A stretch of 64,000 bases of DNA. It comes from CADEEX01 sp964577955 (GTDB lineage Bacteria; Acidobacteriota; Vicinamibacteria; Vicinamibacterales; CAVVIG01). Positions 26,877 to 35,597 of the stretch are shown in pieces. The notes beneath the pieces were generated by a model that was not told where the DNA came from, ran no database searches, and saw only the letters and a list, made by a program, of their open reading frames with translations. Each line of letters begins with the position of its first letter. Within the stretch, counting starts at the first letter, position 1. Location: NCBI GenBank assembly GCA_964577955.1, contig CAZOAZ010000001.1, positions 124,001 through 188,000 of the forward strand. The letters are read 5' to 3'. Made by a program: the position numbers and the translations under genes.

Positions 26877-27559
26877 CGCCGGTAGTTCTGCGTGCCAGTG
26901 GAGCGCCGCGGCTGTTGACGCGGGTTCCGCACTCCCATGTCCAGCGCTTGATCCAGGCGGAACGTCAGCAGCGCGCCCTTGGGCAGCCTGATCGAGTGCC
27001 CCTGGAACGCGTACGAGCCGCCGAGCCCGGATGCCGCGCCGGCGCCCGCGCCGATCGCCGCGCCTTTGCCGCCATCGGCGATCGCGCCGATGATGCTGCC
27101 AAGCACGGCGCCGCCACCGACCCATGCGGCCGTGTCGCGACCATCACGATCGCGCACGCCTTCAACCCGTTGCGGTTGGGCGCGGACCGCATACCGCAGC
27201 CCGTGCGCGTAGATCGCATCAAGGTCGACCACGAGGTCGCCGTCACGCGCTTCTCTGACGATCAGGTCGACGCGCGATCCGGCCGGGATGGCCGGGTTGG
27301 CGAGCCGGCCGTAGTCGTCCCACACATCCTTGGCAACGATGCCCTGGAAGATGCGCCGATCGTGACGGCTGACCTCGATCGGCTGCGCTGTCCTCACGCC
27401 GACGAACGTGCCGGCCGGGATGAAGGCCAGTCGCCGATAGTTGCCATCCCAGTCCCAATCATTGCGCCGCTGTGCTACTGCCGTGGGTGCGAGGCACAGC
27501 GCGCCGACGATCGCGGCCGTGCCGAATGCAAGTGCTCGAGTGCTCCGTTGAGTGAACAT
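26873..27559 (-). CDS. Exported protein with glycine-zipper segment
   Basis: A 228-residue protein with a signal peptide (LAFGTAAIVGALCLAPTAVAQ). The N-terminal domain contains IPAGTFVGVRTAQPIEV and IPAGSRVDLIVREARDGDLVVDLD, and a glycine-zipper follows at about residues 150-185 (GGGAVLGSIIGAIADGGKGAAIGAGAGAASG in the genome, quoted here only by its GxxxG spacing), which may insert in or span the outer membrane. The C-terminal strand is LPKGALLTFRLDQALDM. ATG 27559 has GGAGG six bases upstream. It is convergent and 4 bp overlapped with the sigma-54 activator. Confidence 0.78.
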   Translation of the reverse strand: MFTQRSTRALAFGTAAIVGALCLAPTAVAQRRNDWDWDGNYRRLAFIPAGTFVGVRTAQPIEVSRHDRRIFQGIVAKDVWDDYGRLANPAIPAGSRVDLIVREARDGDLVVDLDAIYAHGLRYAVRAQPQRVEGVRDRDGRDTAAWVGGGAVLGSIIGAIADGGKGAAIGAGAGAASGLGGSYAFQGHSIRLPKGALLTFRLDQALDMGVRNPRQQPRRSTGTQNYRR

Positions 27560-27643
27560 GTCTAGCCTCCGCACGTGAGCACTGCAAGTCCATCACCAGA
27601 CAGGCTGAAGCCGTCCCTACCGTGGTTGGCGTGAGCTCGGGAG

Positions 27644-27663
27644 GGACCGGCTGCAGCCGGTCC
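27644..27663. repeat. Palindrome variant GGACCGGCT-AGCCGGTCC
   Basis: GGACCGGCTGCAGCCGGTCC; a damaged type A copy (ACAGGCTGAAGCCGTCCC) lies about 45 bp before it. Both are in the divergent gap before the AI-2E family gene. Confidence 0.8.
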
Positions 27664-27698
27664 GTTCAAGGGGAACGCGTCTTGCTCAGCAGCGGCGC

Positions 27699-28790
27699 AT
27701 GGATGACGTCCGCCCGCCCTCCTTGCCGCGCCTGCAATACACCGCGTTCGTGCTGATCACGATCGCGATCGTGATCCTGCTCCTGCAGCTGATGCAATCG
27801 GTGCTGATCCCATTCGTGTTGGCGGCATTGCTGTTCTACGCGCTCGATCCCGCGGTCGATCGCCTCGCCCGGCTGCGTGTGCCCAGGGCCATCGGCGCGG
27901 CCGCTGCGCTGGGGCTGGTCGTCGCGCTGACGGCAAGCGTCACCTTCGCGCTCCAAGGACAGGCGCTCACGGTGATCGACGAGTTGCCCACCGGCGCGCG
28001 CAAGCTCGCGGCGTCGCTCAGATCGCAGCCCGGCGAGAAGCCGGGCGCGATTGAGAAGGTCCAGCAGGCGGCGGACGTCCTCCAGGGGGCCGGGGGGCCG
28101 GCGCGACCGCCGAAGGATGTCGTGCGCGTCGAAGTCGATCGCGGGTTTCGCGCCACCGACTTCGTCTGGGCCAGCTCGATCAACATGATGCTGGCCGCGA
28201 ATCAGTTCGTGATGGTCCTGTTTCTCAGCTACTTCATGCTCCTCTCGGATCAACTCTTCAAGCGGAAGCTGATCGAGATCGTCGGGACGCTGTCGCAGAA
28301 GAAGACCACGTTGAGCGTGCTCGAAGACATCGCGGTGCAGATCGAACAGTTCCTGTACATCCAGATTGCGACCAGCGTGATCGTCGCGCTCGTCACCTGG
28401 GCCGCGCTCTGGGCACTCGGTCTCAAGCAGGCCGCGCTCTGGGGACTGGTCGCGGGGATCCTCAACTCGATTCCGTATTACGGGCCTTTGCTGGTGACGG
28501 CGGGTTTGTCGATCGTCGGTTTTCTCCAGTTCGGCGAAATCTCCCGCACGGCGGCGGTCGCCGGCGTGGCGCTCGTGATCACGACGCTCGAAGGTGTGGT
28601 CCTGACGCCGATGCTGGTCGGCCGGGCGGCCTCCATGAACAAGGTGGCCGTCTTCGCCGGGTTGCTGTTCTGGAGCTGGGCCTGGGGCGTGTGGGGCCTG
28701 CTGCTCGCGGTCCCGATGATGATGGTGATCAAGGTGATTTGCGACCACGTCGAGCCGCTGCACCCGGTCGGGGTGCTGCTGGGTGAATGA
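27699..28790 (+). CDS. AI-2E family (PerM/UPF0118) transporter
   Basis: A 363-residue membrane protein. The N-terminal helices (YTAFVLITIAIVILLLQLMQ, VLIPFVLAALLFYALDPAV) match the family core. A soluble insert between about residues 85 and 150 is followed by YFMLLSDQLFKRKLI and the conserved C-terminal helices with IPYYGPLLVTAG and LEGVVLTPMLVGRAASMN. Family members export varied small solutes or Na+ in exchange for H+, and the AI-2 link holds only for some. No quorum-sensing gene is nearby. ATG 27699 is the first start in the frame. Confidence 0.92.
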   Translation: MDDVRPPSLPRLQYTAFVLITIAIVILLLQLMQSVLIPFVLAALLFYALDPAVDRLARLRVPRAIGAAAALGLVVALTASVTFALQGQALTVIDELPTGARKLAASLRSQPGEKPGAIEKVQQAADVLQGAGGPARPPKDVVRVEVDRGFRATDFVWASSINMMLAANQFVMVLFLSYFMLLSDQLFKRKLIEIVGTLSQKKTTLSVLEDIAVQIEQFLYIQIATSVIVALVTWAALWALGLKQAALWGLVAGILNSIPYYGPLLVTAGLSIVGFLQFGEISRTAAVAGVALVITTLEGVVLTPMLVGRAASMNKVAVFAGLLFWSWAWGVWGLLLAVPMMMVIKVICDHVEPLHPVGVLLGE

Positions 28791-28833
28791 GACTGCCTTC
28801 GGGCTTGGGCGGGCCAGATTGTGGACGTTGGAG

Positions 28834-28852
28834 GGTCCGCTTCAGCCGGACC
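28834..28852. repeat. Type B palindrome with one base deleted
   Basis: GGTCCGCTTCAGCCGGACC lacks one G of the left arm. It lies between the transporter and the next start codon. Confidence 0.7.
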
Positions 28853-28893
28853 TCAGGTCGTGGCAGAATCTCCGCTGCAACCTGGAGGTTCCG

Positions 28894-29757
28894 ATGAAAG
28901 TCTTTGCCTATGCCTCGCTGCTGACTGTGATGGCCGCTGGACCTGCGCTCGCGGGACCGGCGTCCGGCAGCGTGACCTCGCCGACCGGCACGATCTCGCC
29001 CAAGCAGGCGATCGCCTACGTCGTCCGCGATTCGAGGAACGCGCGCAACACGCGCATCGAGATTCTGCTGACCGACGTCCCGGTGGATGCGGCGAAACTC
29101 CAGGGCGATCTTGATCCGCACGTGACGGCGATCAACTTCGACGCGCTCCGGGATCGCAACTACCTGCTGCTGTGGGTCACGCCGCCGAACACCGTCTCGA
29201 TGAACGCGACCTACTCGAAGACGATGACGCAGTATCTGAACGATTCGTCCGGCGGCCTGAAGTCCGAGTTTACGACCAACACGCCGACCAAGGTCGAAGG
29301 ACGTGTGTACTCCGCGGCGCCGCTCAAGACCTACGACGGATCGACCTACACGATTGACGTCAAGTTCTCGGCAGATGTGGTGCCGCCGCTCACCGGTACG
29401 GCCGTGGCGGCAGGCGGCGGCGACGCCGGCAAAGCGCTCACGACGTTCCTTGCGGCGGTCAAGGCGAAGAACTGGAACGGCATCAAGGCGGGCTTGAGTC
29501 CGAAGACGCTGCCGATGTACGACAAGAGCTACAACACGCCGGCGGAGAACGCCGACAGCGCCGCCGACATTCTCACCGCGCGGCTGGGGCTGACCAATCT
29601 CAAGATCACCGGCGGCCAGCAGATCGATCCCAACACCATCGTCCTCGATGTCGAGGGTGAACGCTTCGGCAGCAAGACGCTGTTCCTCGTGAAGATGGCG
29701 AAGACCGGCACGGCGTGGCAGTTCGAAGAGTCGGTGCCGGCCGGTGGCCTGCGCTAG
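28894..29757 (+). CDS. Secreted hypothetical protein with a DUF4878/NTF2-like C-terminal region
   Basis: A 287-residue protein with signal peptide YASLLTVMAAGPALAGPA. The middle (about 25-165) is a beta-rich region with no family I recognise (IEILLTDVPVDAAKLQGDL). The C-terminal ~110 residues (ALTTFLAAVKAKNWNGIKAGL to FLVKMAKTGTAWQFEES) look like a small cone-shaped NTF2/DUF4878-type domain. ATG 28894 has GGAGG five bases upstream, so the longer upstream frame, which would read through a palindrome, is rejected. It overlaps the NHL gene start. Confidence 0.75.
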   Translation: MKVFAYASLLTVMAAGPALAGPASGSVTSPTGTISPKQAIAYVVRDSRNARNTRIEILLTDVPVDAAKLQGDLDPHVTAINFDALRDRNYLLLWVTPPNTVSMNATYSKTMTQYLNDSSGGLKSEFTTNTPTKVEGRVYSAAPLKTYDGSTYTIDVKFSADVVPPLTGTAVAAGGGDAGKALTTFLAAVKAKNWNGIKAGLSPKTLPMYDKSYNTPAENADSAADILTARLGLTNLKITGGQQIDPNTIVLDVEGERFGSKTLFLVKMAKTGTAWQFEESVPAGGLR

Positions 29758-30946
29758 GGACAGGCTTCCCGCCTACGCCGAAGGCTCCGGCGAGCCTCGC
29801 CGAAGCGCCAGGTGGGCACGAAGGCGGCAGCCTGTCCGTCTCGGCGTACTCTGCGCGGCCTTCTTTCTGACAGCGTTCGTCGCCGTGCGTGCGCAGGACG
29901 GCCGTGAGCCGCTGCCGCCGAAGCCGGCGCCGCTGCCGAATCCCTACCGCCTCGTGTCCGATTGGCCGACGTTGCCGGCGACCATGAAGGGACCGAACGG
30001 CCGGAAGTGGGGCGAGGTGATCCGCATCCACGTGGCGCCCGGCGGAAACATCTGGGTGTTTCACCGCTGCTTCCACGACAAGCCGTCCGGCGATGCGACT
30101 TGTCTCAATCGCGGCGACGCCAACCCGCCGATTCTCGAATTCAATCCCGCCGGACGACTGCTGCGCAGCTTCGGCGTCGGACTCTTTGCGCACCCGCACG
30201 GATTCACGGTCGATCGGGAAGGCAACCTCTGGGCCACCGATTCGAATGACGACGAGACGATTCTGGGAATGCCGGCGAAGAACGCGCAAGGCGTCCCGCT
30301 CGGCCAGCAGGTCCTGAAGATCAGTCCGGATGGCCAGGTGCTGATGACGATCGGCACGGCCGGTGTGGCTGGCAACGGTCCGAACACCTTCGATCGGCCG
30401 ACCGGCGTGGCGATCGGCAGAAACGGCGACATCTTCGTGGCGGACGGGCACTCGCCGAATTCGTCACGAAGCGCGCGGGTCGTGAAGTTCTCGCGCGATG
30501 GCCGCTTTATCAAGGCATGGGGGCAGCTCGGACCGGAGCCGGGCAACTTCAGAGAGCCGCACGATATTTTCGTCGGCGGCTCGCGCGGCTACGTCTACGT
30601 CGCCGATCGGTTGAACAATCGCGTCCAGGTCTTCGATCAGGATGGCGGATTCGTCGCGGCGTGGAAGCAGTTCGGTCAACCGAGTTCCGTCTATGTCGAC
30701 GGCTCCGACAATCTCTACGTCGGCGCGGTCTTCGCCAGCACGGCGCCAAACGCGAACGACCGGGCCATCGTGATCGGCAACGCGCTCACCGGTGAGCTGA
30801 AGTACCTGATTCCCGATCCTGGTGATCTGCGCACGATGACCGACACCGGCACGTCCGCATCCGGCATCGCCGCCGACGCTCAAGGCAACATCTACGCCGC
30901 GGACGTCGGCTTCAACAACTTGCGGAAGTACGCGCTGATTCGGTAA
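29744..30946 (+). CDS. Secreted NHL-repeat protein (peptidyl-amidating-lyase-like propeller)
   Basis: A 400-residue protein. The only start codon before the signal core is GTG 29744, inside the previous gene's 3' end. Residues 5-32 (RDRLPAYAEGSG to RRRQPVRLG) are translated repeat DNA, after which a normal signal core follows (VLCAAFFLTAFVAVRAQ). The mature part is an NHL propeller: WGEVIRIHVAPGGNIWVF, HGFTVDREGNLWATDSND, PTGVAIGRNGDIFVADGH, EPHDIFVGGSRGYVYVADR and NRVQVFDQDGGFVAAWK. Similar proteins are annotated as peptidyl-alpha-hydroxyglycine amidating lyase-like, and enzyme activity is unproven here. Confidence 0.82.
   Translation: MACARDRLPAYAEGSGEPRRSARWARRRQPVRLGVLCAAFFLTAFVAVRAQDGREPLPPKPAPLPNPYRLVSDWPTLPATMKGPNGRKWGEVIRIHVAPGGNIWVFHRCFHDKPSGDATCLNRGDANPPILEFNPAGRLLRSFGVGLFAHPHGFTVDREGNLWATDSNDDETILGMPAKNAQGVPLGQQVLKISPDGQVLMTIGTAGVAGNGPNTFDRPTGVAIGRNGDIFVADGHSPNSSRSARVVKFSRDGRFIKAWGQLGPEPGNFREPHDIFVGGSRGYVYVADRLNNRVQVFDQDGGFVAAWKQFGQPSSVYVDGSDNLYVGAVFASTAPNANDRAIVIGNALTGELKYLIPDPGDLRTMTDTGTSASGIAADAQGNIYAADVGFNNLRKYALIR
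29758..29837. repeat. Composite repeat: type A palindrome split by a ~62-bp second element
   Basis: The left arm GGACAGGCT (29758-29766) and right arm AGCCTGTCC (29829-29837) flank an insert containing CGCCGAAG twice and bounded by CCGCCT/AGGCGG. A related CCGCCTTCGCCGAAG segment follows the palindrome inside the hybrid kinase near 59505. Confidence 0.75.
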
Positions 30947-30954
30947 TCCGGTAG

Positions 30955-30974
30955 GGACAGGCTGTAGCCTGTCC
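30955..30974. repeat. Type A palindrome
   Basis: GGACAGGCTGTAGCCTGTCC with CGGTAG flank lies just after the NHL gene stop. Confidence 0.85.
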
Positions 30975-30988
30975 GCGTTACCGGTGGC

Positions 30989-31006
30989 GTCCGGCTTTAG
31001 CCGGAT
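30989..31006. repeat. Type B palindrome (GGTGGCGTCCGG form)
   Basis: GTCCGGCTTTAGCCGGAT, 14 bp after the type A copy. The same A/B pairing in inverse order occurs at 20493-20556. Confidence 0.8.
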
Positions 31007-31043
31007 TGCGTGTTCTGCGATACTTGCCGCGCCTGGAGGCCCT

Positions 31044-31943
31044 ATGCAGAGACGTACGCCGCTGCTCGCTCTCGTCGCGTTGACCGTCGGTGCCGCGGCA
31101 CTTGCCGCGCAGGCGCCAGCACCCGCGAAGAAACAGTGGACGCAAGAGGAGATGTTCCGGCGCAACGTCGGCACGCAAGAGGAGCAGCGGACGCCGTTCA
31201 CTCCGCACAAGATCATCGGCAACCTCTACTACGTCGGCACGCAGAGCCTCGCCTCGTTCCTGGTCGCGACGAACCAGGGGCTGATTCTGATCAACACCAA
31301 CTACGAAGTCGCCGTTCCTGGACTCAAAGACTCGGTCGAAAAGCTCGGGTTCAAGTGGTCGGACGTCAAGATCGTCCTTGGCAGCCACGCCCACGGCGAC
31401 CACATGGAAGGCGACGCGCTCGTCAAGCAGATGACCGGCGCGCAGGTGATGGCGATGACGGAGGACGTGCCGGCGCTTCAACGCATGATGCCCGGCGGCA
31501 AGCCGCACCCGATCGATCGTCGCCTGCGCGACGGCGAGGAAGTGCAGCTCGGTGAGATGACGCTCGTCGCGCGCCTCACGCCTGGCCACACGCGCGGCTG
31601 CACCACCTGGACGATGCAGGTGCGAGAAGGCGGCCGCTCCTACAACGTCGTCATCGTCGGCAGCATGGGCAGCAACCCGGGCTTTCAGTTCGTGAACAAC
31701 AAGGACAACCCCGGCATCGCCGACGAATACAAGCGCGGCTTCGCCGTCTTGCGCACGCTCCGCCCGGACGTGCCGCTGGCGTCACATCCGGCGATGTACG
31801 GGATGAAGGAGAAGTTCGAGCGGATCGGCAAAGGGCCGAATCCGTTCATCGATCCGGCGGGCTACAGAGCCGAACTCGACGCCGTCGAAGAACTGTTCCT
31901 GCGCGTCCTCGCGGAGCAGCAGGCCGCCGCCGGCATTCGTTAG
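31044..31943 (+). CDS. Metallo-beta-lactamase-fold hydrolase, subclass B3-like
   Basis: A 299-residue protein with a signal peptide (LLALVALTVGAAALAAQ). The MBL fold shows zinc ligands His115, His117, Asp119 and His120 in SHAHGDHMEG, His182 in TPGHTRGC and His248 in LASHPAMYG, matching the H-x-H-x-D-H, GHTxG and PHP/SHP positions of subclass B3. NLYYVGTQSLASFLVATNQG also resembles B3 enzymes. B3-like folds include true beta-lactamases and other exported hydrolases, so resistance is possible but not shown. ATG 31044 with GGAGG upstream is preferred over a longer frame that would translate a palindrome. Confidence 0.88.
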   Translation: MQRRTPLLALVALTVGAAALAAQAPAPAKKQWTQEEMFRRNVGTQEEQRTPFTPHKIIGNLYYVGTQSLASFLVATNQGLILINTNYEVAVPGLKDSVEKLGFKWSDVKIVLGSHAHGDHMEGDALVKQMTGAQVMAMTEDVPALQRMMPGGKPHPIDRRLRDGEEVQLGEMTLVARLTPGHTRGCTTWTMQVREGGRSYNVVIVGSMGSNPGFQFVNNKDNPGIADEYKRGFAVLRTLRPDVPLASHPAMYGMKEKFERIGKGPNPFIDPAGYRAELDAVEELFLRVLAEQQAAAGIR

Positions 31944-31949
31944 AGGGCC

Positions 31950-33128
31950 TTATTGTCGATCGAAGAAAAAACTGCCGCCGCTGCCGCAGGCCGTATTCCC
32001 GAACACCGCGTTCCCGCCGAAGCGGTTCAACGTGGAGTCCACGGTGCCAGCGGTGATCGTGCGGAAGCACTCGCTGGTTTGGCGGATGTCGATGATATTC
32101 GGGCTCGTGAGCGTCCCGATCAGGATGCCCGGGTTGATTCCGGAGGTACCGAACGCATTGCCCGGCAGGAGAACAACGTTCCATTGGCCCGTGAGATTTC
32201 GTCCGGTCTGAACGATGAGCAGTTCGTGCGCGACCCCCTCAGCGGTCGCCGGCCGGATCCATCGTCCTGTCAGACTGGTGATGGTGAGCGGAAGCGTGGC
32301 GGTTTCTTCTGTGGCTCCCAGGCGCGAGCGTAGCGTGACCTGAAACGAGCCCACCGAATGGTAGACGTGCGTCGCCGGTCCGCCGTCGTGCAGCGCGGTC
32401 GTTCCATCGCCGAAGTCCCACGTGAATTCCGAACCCGTAAGGGTGCCCCCGGAAAACGTGAACGAGAACTCGGTGACGTCCACGAGGCCGCTGCTGCCGA
32501 ACTGCGCGGTGATCGTGAGTGGCGTCGCCGACTCACCGAGGATCCGGGTGGCGACGACCGTGCCCGCCGCTCCGGCACCGCCGGCGATGCCGACAAGCGC
32601 GGTGTTCGAGAGCCCGCCGCCGGCGCCCGCGCCGCCCGTGCTGGTGACGCTCGATCCCGCGCTCGTGCCGGCGCCTGCACCCGCCGTGCTGCCGCCGATC
32701 GCGGCCGCTTCAGCGGCCGTCATCACATTGGTCTGTGCGATGGTCGCCGCGACCGTCTGTCCCTGAAACACCGCGGACACCTGAATCTGGTACGCGCCGC
32801 TCGTCAGTGGCTGCAGGCTGCTGGCCGCCGCTCGGCCGAGGACATTGGTCGTGATCGTGACGGTTTGCGCCCCGCCGAATGTGGCGGGTGCGGCGGTACG
32901 GCCGGCGATGTTGAACGTGACCACGGCGCCGGACACGGGCAGGTTGTTGCGGTCGCGGACCTCGACGAGGGGTGCCGTGGCGGTCTGCTGCTGGACGATG
33001 TTGACGGCGTCCTCGCCGGCGAGCACGAGAATTCGCAGGCCCTGCGGCCGCGCCGGCTGCTGCGCGATGGTGACTGCCGAAACGCCGAGAAGAAGAGCGG
33101 AGACGGCGATGAGTCGGGGCCGGCGCAT
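31950..33128 (-). CDS. Exported Ig-like (Big) and PKD domain protein with internal hydrophobic segment
   Basis: A 392-residue protein with signal peptide IAVSALLLGVSAVTIAQQ. An N-terminal Ig-like domain (ILVLAGEDAVNIVQQQTATAP, VEVRDRNNLPVSGAVVTFNI) ends in FQGQTVAATIAQTNVMTAAEA. A Gly/Ala/Ser linker and a hydrophobic segment (LVGIAGGAGAAGTVVATRIL) follow, then a PKD domain (FTWDFGDGTTALHDGG, HVYHSVGSFQVTLRS) and a C-terminal domain. The N-terminal half is paralogous to the protein at 55098-56165. It lies 56 bp after the subtilase gene on the same strand and could be the last gene of that operon. Confidence 0.82.
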   Translation of the reverse strand: MRRPRLIAVSALLLGVSAVTIAQQPARPQGLRILVLAGEDAVNIVQQQTATAPLVEVRDRNNLPVSGAVVTFNIAGRTAAPATFGGAQTVTITTNVLGRAAASSLQPLTSGAYQIQVSAVFQGQTVAATIAQTNVMTAAEAAAIGGSTAGAGAGTSAGSSVTSTGGAGAGGGLSNTALVGIAGGAGAAGTVVATRILGESATPLTITAQFGSSGLVDVTEFSFTFSGGTLTGSEFTWDFGDGTTALHDGGPATHVYHSVGSFQVTLRSRLGATEETATLPLTITSLTGRWIRPATAEGVAHELLIVQTGRNLTGQWNVVLLPGNAFGTSGINPGILIGTLTSPNIIDIRQTSECFRTITAGTVDSTLNRFGGNAVFGNTACGSGGSFFFDRQ

Positions 33129-33184
33129 CTGCAGGGGCAGACTCTATTCCGATCTCAATCCCGAGTCGAGCCCGGCGACGAGTG

Positions 33185-35596
33185 TCAGGGCAGCGGCGTC
33201 AGCGGCGACCAGACCAGACCATCCACCGACAGCGCCGAACAGACGATCCCGTCGACGCCGACGGCGATGGCGATGACACCGAAGTCGATCGAGACGGCCG
33301 TCACGCCACCGAACGGACTGATGGCGATGGTCGAGAGGAGCGGGAGTAAGGGCGTCCATGGCCCGCCGGCCACCAGTCGAGTCGCGGCGCGAAGGACTCC
33401 CTGTGTATCCACCGCGAGAACGACGAGTCCGAATGCCGTGCGGGCGAGCGCAACCGGGCCCTGTGTCGCGAGCGTCACGCCCGGATCCACGACGATCGGC
33501 GCATCCACCGTTTGCGCCACCGGATCGAACGTGATCGCGCGCAGCACTCCGTCGGTGCCGACGGCCGCGGCAACGACCACGCCACCGACCGCCAGCAAGG
33601 CCGGCCGAGCGCCGGCGTCGAAGGCGACGGACGGATCGTTGAACGGTCCGAAGAAGCCAGTCCCAATCGTCGCCGTGACATTGCCGGTGAAGAAGTTGAG
33701 CGAGCCCCCATCTTCGATCGCGGCGAGATCCGCGGTGCCGCCGCCGCGCGACACGATCGCCGGTCCGTCGGCGCGGCGGTATGAACCAACCCCGTCCAGC
33801 ATCAGCGGCGCGGACACCCCTGACGCGAGAATTTGCGGGTCACCCGTCACGAGCGTCAGCCGGCCGGCCGGATTGACGATCGCGATCGCGATCCGATCGA
33901 TCTGCGGCAGCGCCACAGCGACGGCGCGCCCGGCCGCGGCGTTCGCTCCCGTCGCGATGGGCGGCTTGGTCGAGAGATCGGACGCCTGATTCAGCGTGTC
34001 CCAGAACTGGTGGTGCACCCCGCCAGGTCCGCTGAAAAAGGCGTGGAACACAGTACGCAGGATGGGGTTGACCTCGTCCATCGACAGAACTGCCGGCTGC
34101 GCGGCGTTCAGTTCGAAGCTGTCGCTTGCCGATGGTCCGCCGCCGAGGGCCGGCGTCGGCAGCGGCTGACCCCAGCCGGTGAACAACGTGAAGTGCCGCC
34201 GGACCATGTGGTTGTCGGCGTCGAGCTGCACCATCAGCAACGCATCGCCGCCGATGAAGGCGGCGCCGACCGGCAGGATCCGTACGAGCCCTCGCGCCCG
34301 CGTGATCTTGCGCAGGTCGGGCATCGGTCCGATGCGGGCCAGCGGATTGACGGGCAGCGTGCCGAGACGCGCCGTGCTGAACAGCAGGCGGACATCGGCC
34401 GGCAACAGCGGTGTTCTGGTCGTGCTTGCGGCGCGAGTCATGGCCTGCAGCGACGCGGTCGCGCCGGCGATGATCGCCGATGCGCCCGACGTTCCGCTGA
34501 AGTTCTGATAGGTGTTGGTGCCGGCGCTCGAGGGCGAGCGGATGACGCTGCCGGCCGCGAAGCAATCGACGCGGTTGCCGAACGAAGAGAACGTTCGCGC
34601 CCAGGTGCCGTTGGTGAAGTTCAATTCGCCGGCGCCGACCACAATCGCCCCGGAATCGGTGAATGTCGGCGACCCGGGGCGCGCGTGCGCGAACGCCGGT
34701 ACGGCGTCGAGGTTGACGCCGCCGTTTCCCGCCGGCTCGATCACCGTGATCCCGCGTCCGGTCGCCCGCCCGATGGCGTTTTGAACGACGCGCGCGCTTT
34801 CGACGAGGACATCCGGACCGGGCGTTGCGTTGAAGGGGAACGCCACCTCGATGAGCAGGACATCACCGGCCGTGAGGCGCGCGGCGGCGAAATCGATCGC
34901 CGCGGCGAGACCGGCAACCGAGATCCCGAGCCGATCGGTGACCAATTCGAGTCCGGCGTTGGGCGCGATGCCGATCGTGCCCACGCCGTTGTCCGAGCCC
35001 ACGAGAATCCCGGCGACACCGGTTCCATGATCGACGTCGTGGACGCCGATGACGGAGAGCTTGTGAATGTCCGCGGCAATCAGGTCCTCGTGATCCAGGC
35101 GCCATCCGCCTTCGATGTCCGCGATCCGAATGCCGTCGCCGGCGCCGCCGGGAATGCCCCACGCATAGATCGAATCGATCCCGTTCGGTGACGGCTGAAT
35201 CTGCAGCGTAATGTTCGTTTGTGGATTCGTGCCGTAGGAGATGCTCGAGGCCACGATCGGATCCTGTCGAACCTCTGCGAACACGACCATCGGCAGCGCG
35301 GTCAGCGCCGCCAGTACGGCACCCACCTCCGCGTCGTCGCAAACGAGCGCGAACCAGACGAACGGGCTCGGCGGCTCGACGCCCGAGAGCCGGATGCCGT
35401 CGACGATGTCCGCGAGTTCCTCGACCGAGAGCGTGTCGAAGACCGGAATCAGCGTCTTGCCTGGAAACGCGGCGACGAAGTCCTGCCAGGTTTCGTTGAA
35501 GAGCGGCGCCAGAATCGGATCGGCCAGACTGCTCTCGGCGCCGGCGATGTACGGCAGCCCGAGACCTTCGATCACCTCGAGGTCGATGATCGCCAT
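33185..35596 (-). CDS. S8 (subtilisin) peptidase with C-terminal propeller-like region, no signal peptide
   Basis: An 803-residue protein. The S8 domain has Asp160 (IADIEGGW), His190 (DHGTGVAGI), oxyanion Asn291 (PAGNGG) and Ser370 (SGTSGASA), a complete triad. Residues 1-140 form an N-terminal extension without export signal. The C-terminal ~380 residues repeat beta blades (AVALPQIDRIAIAIVNPAG, LLAVGGVVVAAAVGTDGVLRAI, LVVLAVDTQGVLRAA, VIAIAVGVDGIVCSAL), suggesting a lectin-like propeller. It is the fifth gene of the operon and starts 1 bp after the 531-residue protein. Its substrate may be an operon partner (inference). Confidence 0.88.
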   Translation of the reverse strand: MAIIDLEVIEGLGLPYIAGAESSLADPILAPLFNETWQDFVAAFPGKTLIPVFDTLSVEELADIVDGIRLSGVEPPSPFVWFALVCDDAEVGAVLAALTALPMVVFAEVRQDPIVASSISYGTNPQTNITLQIQPSPNGIDSIYAWGIPGGAGDGIRIADIEGGWRLDHEDLIAADIHKLSVIGVHDVDHGTGVAGILVGSDNGVGTIGIAPNAGLELVTDRLGISVAGLAAAIDFAAARLTAGDVLLIEVAFPFNATPGPDVLVESARVVQNAIGRATGRGITVIEPAGNGGVNLDAVPAFAHARPGSPTFTDSGAIVVGAGELNFTNGTWARTFSSFGNRVDCFAAGSVIRSPSSAGTNTYQNFSGTSGASAIIAGATASLQAMTRAASTTRTPLLPADVRLLFSTARLGTLPVNPLARIGPMPDLRKITRARGLVRILPVGAAFIGGDALLMVQLDADNHMVRRHFTLFTGWGQPLPTPALGGGPSASDSFELNAAQPAVLSMDEVNPILRTVFHAFFSGPGGVHHQFWDTLNQASDLSTKPPIATGANAAAGRAVAVALPQIDRIAIAIVNPAGRLTLVTGDPQILASGVSAPLMLDGVGSYRRADGPAIVSRGGGTADLAAIEDGGSLNFFTGNVTATIGTGFFGPFNDPSVAFDAGARPALLAVGGVVVAAAVGTDGVLRAITFDPVAQTVDAPIVVDPGVTLATQGPVALARTAFGLVVLAVDTQGVLRAATRLVAGGPWTPLLPLLSTIAISPFGGVTAVSIDFGVIAIAVGVDGIVCSALSVDGLVWSPLTPLP

Positions 35597-35597
35597 G

